Assembly (NCBI GenBank): GCA_004352715.1
Contig: SCFE01000064.1
Span: 863,347 to 927,346, forward strand
Origin: Hofstenia miamia
Taxonomy: Eukaryota > Xenacoelomorpha > Acoela
Length of the DNA: 64,000 nt
Direction: 5' to 3'
Shown here: positions 34,893-45,047 of the stretch, piece after piece
How positions within the stretch are numbered: the first letter of the stretch is position 1
Layout: each line of letters starts with the position of its first letter
The notes under the pieces: model-generated
Told to the model about the DNA's origin: nothing
Seen by the model: only the letters and a program-made list of their open reading frames with translations
The model's database searches: none
Made by a program: the position numbers and the translations under genes

Positions 34893-37400
34893 TTAACAAC
34901 AACAACAACAACAACATATATTTAAGTTCTCATGTACATATACATGTATTAAGTTTACAAACTTATTAAGAACATAAATAATGCAACTTTCTTCATATGT
35001 GCTTAGTTATGTCAGTAAATGTTTGTTTCTTGGTTACGTTTACAAATTACATATAATTTAAAAAATATTTTTACTTATTGTTCTTGAGTTGCACATCTTA
35101 TTCTATAATTAGTCAGATAATTGATATTTTGTTGTGTAATCATGTTTTTCAACTTCTTCTTAAATATTGTAAAAATTTTTTCACTTCTTGTACTGTAATC
35201 CAGTTTGTTCCATAGTGATATTGAATAATTTAGGAATCCGTTCTTCATTACTTTTCTATTATACTTAGTTTTACCAAATGTAATTGTTCTTTGATTTAAA
35301 TGATTAGAAATGTTCGATTTTCTTTTCCAAAATATCGATAAACATCTAATATTTTGAAGAGCTTCTAATGATCTTAGATGATATTTACACATTATTTCTT
35401 TTTTATTTTTGTTGCTAATTATGTTTATTCCCCATTTAAATACTTTCTCTAATTTCGATTTTGCCTTTTTATTTAAGTTCGTTAATAAACAAGATGAGTA
35501 CAAGAAATGGGATAAAACAAGTGATCGAAAGAGTATTACCTTCCATTCTATTGGTATAAACTTTCCAATTTTTTGAATTGATCTTATACCATACGCCATT
35601 TTCTTTATGATGTTGTTTGCCTCGTCTTCAAAATTCAATTTATTATCAATTACTACTCCCAAATATTTCATTTTTGGTGATTCGTGAATGATGTTGTTAC
35701 ATATCTTAATACTTTCTAATGTTGATTCATTTCTTCTATTCTTAATTACCATAAATATAGTTTTTTCAATATTTAATTTTAACAAATTATTATTAAAGAA
35801 TGATTGCAATTTTTCAACATTTTCCTGTAAATTTAAAATATCATTACAATAAATAAGAGTATCATCTGCAAATTGTACATGATTACTATTAATGTGCTGA
35901 TCCATATCATTTACATATAACTTAAATAGTAATGGACCCAGTACTGATCCTTGTGGTACTCCATGGTTTATTTCTAATGAATTTGATATTTCTTCGTTGA
36001 GTTTCACATACTGATATCTATTACTTAAGTAACTATTTAATAATTCTATTAATGAATCACTAAAATTATAAATCTGCTTTAACTTTTCCAATAAAATAGA
36101 ATGGTTTATTGAATTAAATGCCTTTGAAATATCTAATGATGCTATATATATTTTTTCATTCCTATCTAGTTTTGATCTCCAGTCTTCAACAGCATAAAGT
36201 AAGGCATCATTTGTAGAGGTATCTTTTTGAAATCCAAACTGATGTTTTGATATTAATTCATTTTGTTCCACATATAGGTTAATTTGGTTGAATAATAATT
36301 TTTCAAATATTTTATTAATTATTGTTAATACTGAAATTGGTCGGTAATTTTCTGCAAGATCTTTTCTTCCCTTTTTATATATTGGTGTAACTTTAGCAAT
36401 TTTTAAGTAATCAGGGTAAGTTGATTCTGCCAAGCATTGATTAAATAAGTCACACAAAGGTCTCAATAAAATACACAAGGCACCTTTCAAAAACCAAGGA
36501 GGAAATTCACAATGACCTTTCGCTTTGTTCCAATTAATTTTCTTTGTTTCTTTGTAAAATTCTACTAATGTAATAAATCTTGGTTTATAGGGATCATCAT
36601 GTTTTCTAATATTGCGATGCTTATGATATAAATGTTTGAACTTTGTATTTAGGTTGTCATTCATTCCTAGTTTCACAAATCTTTCATTTAAAATATTACT
36701 AATTTCTTTGTCATTTGTAATATATTCACCATCATCATTTATTATATAAGGAATTTCATTTTCTTCTTTAAAATTTAAAAAATTCGAAATAAATGACCAC
36801 TTTTGTTTAATAGATTTTTTTTCATTAAAAGATTTTTGTAAAAAAGCTTGTAGATCAAAATTACATTTTGTTGAGGCTTTATTTCTTAATGTTTTATAAT
36901 GATCATAGTTGGCTTTCGATCTGTTTTGACAAAAAATTGCATATGCCTTATGCTTTTTTCTAATGCATTCTTTCGTTTCTTTAGATATCCATATCTTCCA
37001 CGTTTTGTTACTATTCTTTACGTTGTGTTTTTGAATCTTTATAATAGGACAAAGCTTATGATAAATACTTGTTAAATTATCAATTATAAATATCATTTTT
37101 TGATCCACTGTTGTGCCAAAGTAATAATCATACCAATTTAAGTTGATAAATTCCTTCAAAAAATTTTTGTTGTTAAAGAATTTCTTTGAATAAAATCTTT
37201 TAGTGGAATATATCAGTGAATCTGTTTGAGTCATTATGTTATCCAATATTGCACATGTCAGTAAATGGTCTGATATGAAAAAATCTGTAACAAAAACAAT
37301 TAAATAACTTTTGAGATATTCCTTTATGCATTTGAATAATGTGTCGTTTTTTAGGAGTTTAATTAACCTTAATAAGAACATGCAGATATATTTCGACTTA
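34893..37400 (-). mobile_element. LINE with long open ORF, TTG tail
   Basis: Comprises the 768-codon frame (35,075-37,381), a 3' UTR of about 160 bases and a TTG microsatellite tail (34,893-34,915). A 220-base copy of the same 3' end lies at 51,689-51,912. The 5' end is truncated inside the endonuclease. This is the best preserved LINE in the window. Confidence 0.8.
35075..37381 (-). CDS. LINE endonuclease C-terminus plus reverse transcriptase (768 aa, open)
   Basis: The frame starts within the end of the apurinic-type endonuclease (FFISDHLLTCAIL, the catalytic SDH motif, at about residues 34-46). A basic linker (KIWISKETKECIRKKHKAY) follows, then the reverse transcriptase. Its motifs are KVTPIYKKG, ENYRPISVLTIINKIFEKLL, HQFGFQKDTSTNDAL, IASLDISKAFNSINH (motif A), NHGVPQGSVLGPLLF (motif B), VQFADDTLIY (motif C) and MKYLGVVIDNKLNFE, and then a thumb domain. 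It ends IRCATQEQ. No internal stop is present. It matches CR1/Crack/Daphne-like LINEs with short-repeat tails. The enzyme would copy LINE RNA at a nicked target. Without ORF1 and most of the endonuclease the copy is probably immobile, though young. Confidence 0.88.
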   Translation of the reverse strand: MFLLRLIKLLKNDTLFKCIKEYLKSYLIVFVTDFFISDHLLTCAILDNIMTQTDSLIYSTKRFYSKKFFNNKNFLKEFINLNWYDYYFGTTVDQKMIFIIDNLTSIYHKLCPIIKIQKHNVKNSNKTWKIWISKETKECIRKKHKAYAIFCQNRSKANYDHYKTLRNKASTKCNFDLQAFLQKSFNEKKSIKQKWSFISNFLNFKEENEIPYIINDDGEYITNDKEISNILNERFVKLGMNDNLNTKFKHLYHKHRNIRKHDDPYKPRFITLVEFYKETKKINWNKAKGHCEFPPWFLKGALCILLRPLCDLFNQCLAESTYPDYLKIAKVTPIYKKGRKDLAENYRPISVLTIINKIFEKLLFNQINLYVEQNELISKHQFGFQKDTSTNDALLYAVEDWRSKLDRNEKIYIASLDISKAFNSINHSILLEKLKQIYNFSDSLIELLNSYLSNRYQYVKLNEEISNSLEINHGVPQGSVLGPLLFKLYVNDMDQHINSNHVQFADDTLIYCNDILNLQENVEKLQSFFNNNLLKLNIEKTIFMVIKNRRNESTLESIKICNNIIHESPKMKYLGVVIDNKLNFEDEANNIIKKMAYGIRSIQKIGKFIPIEWKVILFRSLVLSHFLYSSCLLTNLNKKAKSKLEKVFKWGINIISNKNKKEIMCKYHLRSLEALQNIRCLSIFWKRKSNISNHLNQRTITFGKTKYNRKVMKNGFLNYSISLWNKLDYSTRSEKIFTIFKKKLKNMITQQNINYLTNYRIRCATQEQ

Positions 37401-37713
37401 CAAAGTCATTGTCTGTTTTACAAATTATTCCCTCTAAATTTACTAGATTTTACAATAATAATTATTATTTCTTAAATTTTAATAAGTGACAAGTTTAATT
37501 TATAAATAGAGTTTTCTTTTGTGTTTAAACTTGGTTACAAGGATTTTATAAAAATACTCTCAATAATTTTTAAATTACTTAATCTTGATGTCTGATGTAA
37601 AATGTTTCTTTCAAAATTTAGTCCGCACTTAATTCGATTATTAGAACTGTAATATGAAATTTACATATGAAATTTTATCCAAGGCAATTGATAATTTTCA
37701 ACTAAGCTTAAAC

Positions 37714-38113
37714 AGTAGTGTATATAGGGCAGGGGAGAACACGCAAGAACGCCTCTGATTGGTCGAGAGCTTATGACGTCACATGTCACGTGACAGACCA
37801 TGAATATCGAAGGGGGTGGTTGAGGCGTTGAGTCATCTAATTGATACTTGACGCTAAGTGCTTTTGAAGATCTCGCTAATTGATTTTTAGATACAGCTCG
37901 CTAATGCATTTTTAATTAGCACATTCGGACCTGCTTAAATGATTCACGCCCAAATTTACATTGTTTTGATATAATTTTTGGTTTATTGTTTGGTATGAGT
38001 AATTTCACTTTGATAATATCACAATTGTTTGCATTACGCCATGTTAATATATACCTTATTATAACAACCCCTTTCGGGATACGTACACATAATATTACAA
38101 ACTAATTTTCCAT
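37714..38113 (+). repeat. Polinton left terminal inverted repeat (about 400 bp)
   Basis: Matches the right-hand repeat in reverse up to TTACAAACTA near 38,103. It contains, close to the end, TATATA (37,721), a reversed CCAAT box (37,758-37,762), the palindrome TGACGTCA (37,774-37,781) and the palindrome TCACGTGA (37,786-37,793). It may act as promoter and as replication/integration end. Confidence 0.85.
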
Positions 38114-38929
38114 ATTTCGATTGCTTACATGAACCATGTTTAATTTGTTTCGGGAAAACAAACTATTTGAAAATAATACATGTAGAACAAATTAAACATT
38201 TTAGTTAAACAAAAAGAGATTGCATTTCAATATAACAATTAATGTTAAAAATACAATGACTCGTAAATAGGTAAAACAAATTTTATATACAAGTAAAAAT
38301 ATTCAATTTCGCTATGCAAAAACCAATTTAATCATCCATCGATAACGCATTTTGTAAGTTTTAAACAAAAGAGATTACAATAGTTTAATGTATAATAACA
38401 CCATCAGAAAGAAGACAATAAAAAATAGCGTTTTAAAAAACATTTTTCAAAAATAAAAACTAGAATATTCAAGTGGGCATAGTAAAAGCCCACATTTTTA
38501 AAAACAAGACAAAACATGTATATATTCTAATTTTATAATAATAATGGTAAATTACACTAAAAATTTGTCTATTTTATAGTTTGTTTTCGAGCCGTACATC
38601 TGATATTTCATCTGATAATGCGTATTTCTCCACCACCAACCTTTCATGCATCGCCGGGGGTTGTTCATCACGTGTTTAATCTAAGTCGAGATTTAGTCAC
38701 TGTGTTTTAAAATATACACTAATGAAATTAGTAAAAAATTTAATAGCGTATAATTACTATCATTTTAAAAAATTAATTAAATACATCCCGTGAATTATGT
38801 TTTGTTTCCATGCCATCTAACGTCATCTTTTATAATTCTGGTTTTTTCAAATAGTGCACGCATCGATCGGTTTTCTTCTATCACATGTTAACCACGGATT
38901 CCATCAACGCGTGGATTTCATCTCTCTGA
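38114..38929. other. Polinton left arm, no gene seen
   Basis: AT-rich and without open frames. Expected Polinton genes are not detectable here. Confidence 0.45.
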
Positions 38930-40135
38930 GGCGTTGGCATAGTGACCATATGCATTAATCTTCTCGAAAACTGACAGAATAACGTGGACTTGATCAATAC
39001 AACTGGAAGCACGCGAGCTAAAATACCGTCATTAATTTTATTACACATTTAAAATCAATTATACCCTTTATTATGATCGGTTTTCGAGGTAGTCACATTT
39101 TTTCCATTTCGATAGACAGAACATCTTGAAATTGTAGGAGACGACGGTCTAAATAGTATTGGTTATTTTCCTATATTTTTTAAAATCGTATACACAAATA
39201 TAAACACAGAAATATATTTTACCTTTACACAATGATGTGTGTATGGGAAACGTTTTGGACTTTTTTTTTAATTAGTGAACAAACATTCATTTGAGGTAAT
39301 TGCTTCACAAACGCTAAATATACATAAATATCCGATCAATTAAAATGTTATTACCATCTTTTTACAGAAGTGTAAACCTGAGCATGAGAAGTGTTGAGAG
39401 AATCAGATTTTCAATTGATAAACAAACAGTGGAGCATAGTCGCGGAATGCGTGATCAAATCATGTTGAACGGATGCTAAAATTCACATAAATGTTATTTT
39501 ATTACGTGTGTAAAAAACAATTATACCTTTGTTATCACAGAGTTCAACATAGAGGCGTTTTTTCAATTTATAGGTGGAACATCTTGAATTGGTGGGAGGC
39601 AACAGAGGCTAAATACTTAGTTAATTTCTCGTAAATTAAATATGTACATACATTTTTTGTGGTGGAGTTTGCATAGCGAAGCATCTTCTTCATTTGAAAC
39701 AATTTGCGATGGAATTTACATGGCGAAAACATTGTTTTTATTCGAAACAAGAGGATAGACGAATCTAAATATTATTGTTAATTTATTACATGTGTAAAAA
39801 ACAACTTTACCACTGTTATCACAGAGTTCAGCATAAAGGCGTTTTTCAATTGATAGGTGGAACATCATGAATTGACGGGAGGCGACAGAGGCTAAATACT
39901 TAGTTATTTTCTCATAAATTAAATATGCACATACATTTTTTTGTGGTGGAGTTTATGTAGAGTTGGACTTTTGCACAATTTGCAATGGAATTTACAAACA
40001 TCGTTTTCATTCAAAACAAGAGAGAGGACGAATCTAAATATTATTGTTAATTATTACGTGTGTAAAAAACAATTATACCTTTGTTATCACAGAGTTCAAC
40101 ATAGAGGCGTTTTTTCAATTTATGTAGAGTTGGAC
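38930..40135. repeat. Imperfect tandem repeats, period about 270-290 bp, within the Polinton
   Basis: Shared blocks recur: ATTACGTGTGTAAAAAACAA followed by TTATCACAGAGTTCAACATA and GAGGCGTTTTTTCAATT, then GGTGGAACATC-TTGAATTG, GGAGGCAACAGAGGCTAAATA and GTGGTGGAGTTT. Clear units start near 39,500, 39,785 and 40,050, and a diverged unit lies at about 39,030. The last unit is truncated and runs into GTAGAGTTGGACTTTTGCAC, which also occurs at 39,956. The block is non-coding. Confidence 0.75.
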
Positions 40136-40382
40136 TTTTGCACAAACGTATGGGGAATAGAGGGAAATGCACTGCGTGGAAATGAGGAAAAATATTTACA
40201 ACATCTAAGCAGGTAAAATATTATTAACCACAAAACGTCCATTTCCATTTACCATATACGGAAACTTGGAGTGAGTACAGAGGCAGAGCAGGATAGTAGA
40301 GGCAATTCACTATCATGGATCTAGGAAATAATTATTAAATTTATGTGCAAAACAATTTTCATATACCTAAACGAGGTCTTTT
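40136..40382. other. Sequence upstream of the polymerase, before the gap
   Basis: A short plus-strand frame (NVWGIEGNALRGNEEKYLQHL) ends at AGCAG/GTAAAA near 40,212, which looks like a donor site. It might be a leading exon of the polymerase gene, but there is no independent support. Confidence 0.25.
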
Positions 40383-41382
40383 NNNNNNNNNNNNNNNNNN
40401 NNNNNNNNNNNNNNNNNNNNNNNNNNNNNNNNNNNNNNNNNNNNNNNNNNNNNNNNNNNNNNNNNNNNNNNNNNNNNNNNNNNNNNNNNNNNNNNNNNNN
40501 NNNNNNNNNNNNNNNNNNNNNNNNNNNNNNNNNNNNNNNNNNNNNNNNNNNNNNNNNNNNNNNNNNNNNNNNNNNNNNNNNNNNNNNNNNNNNNNNNNNN
40601 NNNNNNNNNNNNNNNNNNNNNNNNNNNNNNNNNNNNNNNNNNNNNNNNNNNNNNNNNNNNNNNNNNNNNNNNNNNNNNNNNNNNNNNNNNNNNNNNNNNN
40701 NNNNNNNNNNNNNNNNNNNNNNNNNNNNNNNNNNNNNNNNNNNNNNNNNNNNNNNNNNNNNNNNNNNNNNNNNNNNNNNNNNNNNNNNNNNNNNNNNNNN
40801 NNNNNNNNNNNNNNNNNNNNNNNNNNNNNNNNNNNNNNNNNNNNNNNNNNNNNNNNNNNNNNNNNNNNNNNNNNNNNNNNNNNNNNNNNNNNNNNNNNNN
40901 NNNNNNNNNNNNNNNNNNNNNNNNNNNNNNNNNNNNNNNNNNNNNNNNNNNNNNNNNNNNNNNNNNNNNNNNNNNNNNNNNNNNNNNNNNNNNNNNNNNN
41001 NNNNNNNNNNNNNNNNNNNNNNNNNNNNNNNNNNNNNNNNNNNNNNNNNNNNNNNNNNNNNNNNNNNNNNNNNNNNNNNNNNNNNNNNNNNNNNNNNNNN
41101 NNNNNNNNNNNNNNNNNNNNNNNNNNNNNNNNNNNNNNNNNNNNNNNNNNNNNNNNNNNNNNNNNNNNNNNNNNNNNNNNNNNNNNNNNNNNNNNNNNNN
41201 NNNNNNNNNNNNNNNNNNNNNNNNNNNNNNNNNNNNNNNNNNNNNNNNNNNNNNNNNNNNNNNNNNNNNNNNNNNNNNNNNNNNNNNNNNNNNNNNNNNN
41301 NNNNNNNNNNNNNNNNNNNNNNNNNNNNNNNNNNNNNNNNNNNNNNNNNNNNNNNNNNNNNNNNNNNNNNNNNNNNNNNNNN
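40383..41382. other. Assembly gap (1,000 N)
   Basis: Undetermined bases. They hide the exonuclease half of the Polinton DNA polymerase. Confidence 0.98.
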
Positions 41383-43140
41383 AGGCGGATGTGAAAATTT
41401 TAAACAATTTCATGATAATTATTTAATTTCTGGCATGATATTACTCCTTGATGTAATACGCGAATTCCGTCTAGAAAGCATGGAGACATATAAACTCGAC
41501 CCTGCTCACTTTTTTACACTATCTAATTTCAGCTGGCATGCAATGCTGAAACACACAGAGGTATCACTTGATCCAATACATGATGAAGAGGAATTGAATT
41601 TTATTCAAGACAGCATCAGAGGAGGCATGTGTTCTACATTTTCAGATCGATATTTTAAGGCGAACAACCCATTAGTGGAAGGCTACGACCCAGAAAAGAA
41701 GACAAATTTCGGTTTTTTCATGGATGTGAATGGACTGTACAGTGGTACCATGAGTTTAAACTTGCCAGTGGGTGGACTTAGGTGGTCTACAGCAAAACTC
41801 GAGGAAATATTATCCGCACCACAAGAATCACAGACTGGATACATGTTGGAGGTTGATTTGGAATATCCGGAATATCTCCACAACGAACACTTTGATTTTC
41901 CCCTGGCACCACATAAATTAATAGTCAAAAACGAGTATTTATCACCGTACCAACTAGAAATTAAAAATAGATTAAAAATAACACTACCACCAATAGCTAA
42001 ACTTGTGCAAATGTTTTATAAGAAGGAGAATTATATTGTCCACTACGAGGTACTAAAATTCTATGTTGAACAAGGATTAAAAATTACGAAATTTCACAAG
42101 GCACTCGAATTTAGACAAGCCCCGTTTTTAAAATCATATATCAACTTAAACACAGAGAAGAGGAAGTCTGCATGGAATGATTTTGAAAAAGCGTTCTACA
42201 AATTAATGTCAAANCTCGAATTTAGACAAGCCCCGTTTTTAAAATCATATATCAACTTAAACACGGAGAAGAGGAAGTCTGCGCAGAATGATTTTGAAAA
42301 AGCGTTCTACAAATTAATGTCAAATGCAGTTTTTGGAAAATGCATGGAGAATTTAAGAAAACAGGTAAATATTAAGTTTGCTCACGATTTGGAATCAGTG
42401 GAAAAGTTAATTAAAAAGCCCGAGTTTAAATCGTATAATATAATCAGTGAGGATTTGGTTCAGGTTATGCTCAGACAGACGGATATTGAATGGAACAGGC
42501 CAAATTATCTTGGCTCTGCTATACTAGATCTATCCAAGTTGATTACGTTCAAATTCCATTACAAGGTAATGAAGCCATCTTTCAAAAACAGGATTACTTT
42601 GTTGTATTCTGACACTGACTCATTACTATACAAAATAAAAATGGAAAATTTGTACACAGATTTAGAATCAATCTCGCACCACTTTGACTTTTCAAATTAT
42701 CCAATATCATCACCCCTATACTCTGATGTGAATAAAAAAGTGTACCTTAAAGTCAAGGACGAATTGGGCGGGGAGTATTAAACCGTGTAGTTGCACTTAA
42801 ACCAAAACTATATTCTGTTGAATATTCAAGTGAGAGTCATGAGATATATGAGAAGGCCAGTGCAAAAGGTGTAACCCGATCAGTAAAGCAGACTATGAAT
42901 TTTGATTTGTTCAAGAACATCCTTCTGGAAGATGGTATCATTCAAAGACCGATGACTGGAATACACTCACATATGCACTCAATTAGTGTGGAAACATCAA
43001 ACCGCATCACATTGTCATGTTATGACAATAAACGCTATCTAGTTAACAGCATACAAACACTCCCATTTGGACATAAAGGTAATAACCATTTACATGTTAT
43101 AATGTTAAAAAACGCTTGTTTTAGATATCGAAAATATTAA
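41383..43140 (+). pseudogene. Polinton protein-primed DNA polymerase B, polymerase half, frameshifted
   Basis: From the gap edge the frame reads through the palm: FFMDVNGLYSGTMSLNLPVG (motif A), KLMSNAVFGKCMENLRK (motif B), YSDTDSLLYKI (motif C), then KVYLKVKDELGG. A one-base shift in GGGCGGGGAG near 42,770 produces a TAA. The other frame carries the usual C-terminal block (VVALKPKLYSVEY, ASAKGVTRSVKQT, CYDNKRYLVNSIQ, LPFGHKG). Polintons encode such a polymerase to copy their linear DNA from a protein primer. The repeat at 42,104-42,324, split by a single N at 42,214 (110 bp each side, a few differences), adds a duplicated segment inside motif B's neighbourhood and is probably an assembly overlap. 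The N-terminal exonuclease part lies in the gap. Confidence 0.85.
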
Positions 43141-43293
43141 TTCAGCGTCTACTAGTTCTACCACTTCTACACTAATTGATGAAGGATTTAAACGTATTCG
43201 TCTAGGTATATTAAAATTTATATTGTATGTGCTATTAATTAATGCTTTAGATTCCGACACATAGTATTCATAGTTCATTCTCCCCTCCCGCAT
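43105..43293 (-). CDS. Small Polinton ORF of unknown function
   Basis: A 62-codon minus-strand frame (starts MREGRMNYEYYV, ends ELIFSISKTSVF) overlaps the polymerase end tail to tail. It may be the last exon of a gene in the adjacent gap. I do not recognise the product. Position and orientation, convergent with the polymerase, are the only support. Confidence 0.3.
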   Translation of the reverse strand: MREGRMNYEYYVSESKALINSTYNINFNIPRRIRLNPSSISVEVVELVDAELIFSISKTSVF

Positions 43294-43366
43294 TGTATCT
43301 GTTCAAAGTCCTTGTATATGGTAATTATTTTTAAAAAAATTAAATATTAAATTTCACGTTTAGATA

Positions 43367-44366
43367 NNNNNNNNNNNNNNNNNNNNNNNNNNNNNNNNNN
43401 NNNNNNNNNNNNNNNNNNNNNNNNNNNNNNNNNNNNNNNNNNNNNNNNNNNNNNNNNNNNNNNNNNNNNNNNNNNNNNNNNNNNNNNNNNNNNNNNNNNN
43501 NNNNNNNNNNNNNNNNNNNNNNNNNNNNNNNNNNNNNNNNNNNNNNNNNNNNNNNNNNNNNNNNNNNNNNNNNNNNNNNNNNNNNNNNNNNNNNNNNNNN
43601 NNNNNNNNNNNNNNNNNNNNNNNNNNNNNNNNNNNNNNNNNNNNNNNNNNNNNNNNNNNNNNNNNNNNNNNNNNNNNNNNNNNNNNNNNNNNNNNNNNNN
43701 NNNNNNNNNNNNNNNNNNNNNNNNNNNNNNNNNNNNNNNNNNNNNNNNNNNNNNNNNNNNNNNNNNNNNNNNNNNNNNNNNNNNNNNNNNNNNNNNNNNN
43801 NNNNNNNNNNNNNNNNNNNNNNNNNNNNNNNNNNNNNNNNNNNNNNNNNNNNNNNNNNNNNNNNNNNNNNNNNNNNNNNNNNNNNNNNNNNNNNNNNNNN
43901 NNNNNNNNNNNNNNNNNNNNNNNNNNNNNNNNNNNNNNNNNNNNNNNNNNNNNNNNNNNNNNNNNNNNNNNNNNNNNNNNNNNNNNNNNNNNNNNNNNNN
44001 NNNNNNNNNNNNNNNNNNNNNNNNNNNNNNNNNNNNNNNNNNNNNNNNNNNNNNNNNNNNNNNNNNNNNNNNNNNNNNNNNNNNNNNNNNNNNNNNNNNN
44101 NNNNNNNNNNNNNNNNNNNNNNNNNNNNNNNNNNNNNNNNNNNNNNNNNNNNNNNNNNNNNNNNNNNNNNNNNNNNNNNNNNNNNNNNNNNNNNNNNNNN
44201 NNNNNNNNNNNNNNNNNNNNNNNNNNNNNNNNNNNNNNNNNNNNNNNNNNNNNNNNNNNNNNNNNNNNNNNNNNNNNNNNNNNNNNNNNNNNNNNNNNNN
44301 NNNNNNNNNNNNNNNNNNNNNNNNNNNNNNNNNNNNNNNNNNNNNNNNNNNNNNNNNNNNNNNNNN
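43367..44366. other. Assembly gap (1,000 N)
   Basis: Undetermined bases in the Polinton right half, where capsid, protease, ATPase or integrase genes could lie. Confidence 0.98.
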
Positions 44367-44549
44367 AAAACCTTTACCATATAGTGAAATACAGAGCAGA
44401 TGAATTATTTTTACTATTTTTCTTAAACTCTGATTTATTTATTACCATGTTTTACGTATAAATGAAGACTTGTAAAGTTTTTTTGTAAATGATAATTTTT
44501 TATTAGTATAATAGTGTTACATAAAGAAAAGTGACGATGAAAACAAAAG

Positions 44550-44890
44550 CTATATTTTTATTTTGCTAAACTCCAATGCAATCCAATTTACATTATTACC
44601 ACCAGTTGAGGTTCCCATATCATCATTGTGGAAAAGTTTTTTATTTACCAGAGTCTTGCAATTTTCACTGAGCACGTTAACATAACGTCTAGGAAGAAAA
44701 TAATAAAGCCCATTGCTGAGTTTAATCTTTGTTTGTGTTGTGACTTGCGTTTTTCTTTAACTGGCGCAGATGGTGTGATTGTCTCCTGAGTTAGTGGGTT
44801 ATAACCATGTGAGGGTGGTGGAGTTGTACATAGATCATCAAACAGGCTACTCAGCAAACTGGATGCTAGCATTTCAACAGACATTGCCAA
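44550..44890 (-). CDS. Small Polinton gene next to the right TIR, paralogue at 50.3-50.6 kb
   Basis: From an ATG at 44,888-44,890 (or 44,882-44,884) the product begins SVEMLASSLLSSLFDDLCTTP and continues YNPLTQETI, PVKEKRKSQHKQR, then a hydrophobic stretch (FIIFFLDVML). The first frame stops at 44,645. With a one-base shift the reading continues through KTLVNKKLFHNDDM and GGNNVNWIALEF to a TAG at 44,550. The same N-terminal plan (LCTTP, YNP, ES-I, KEK, basic run) is encoded at 50,285-50,565. Conservation between two diverged copies suggests a real gene, transcribed from the TIR side inward. I cannot name its function. A minor virion or regulatory protein is possible but unproven. Confidence 0.55.
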
Positions 44891-45047
44891 AAGTGAGAGA
44901 TGAAATTGTGTAATAGAAAAATAATGATTTTATCTGAAGAAATGAAGTGAATATATAGATTGACCAGCCAATGGAAATACATTTGAATTTATGAAAATTA
45001 ATTATTGGTTGAAAAAGGTGGTATGATAAAATGTGTTTAAGTTTTCC
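44891..45047 (-). promoter_or_regulatory. Putative promoter region of the small Polinton gene
   Basis: Between the start codon and the inner end of the right TIR lie a TATATA motif (about 44,951) and ATTGG/CCAAT-like sequences (44,965-44,975 and 45,005). They are suitably placed for minus-strand transcription. Inference only. Confidence 0.3.

Noticed and set aside
39500-40080. The 270-290 bp repeats as a CRISPR-like array
   Set aside because: Units are long and imperfect, with no spacers and no associated genes, in a eukaryotic mobile element.
41683-41928. Minus-strand frame opposite the Polinton polymerase
   Set aside because: Antisense shadow of the polymerase palm domain.
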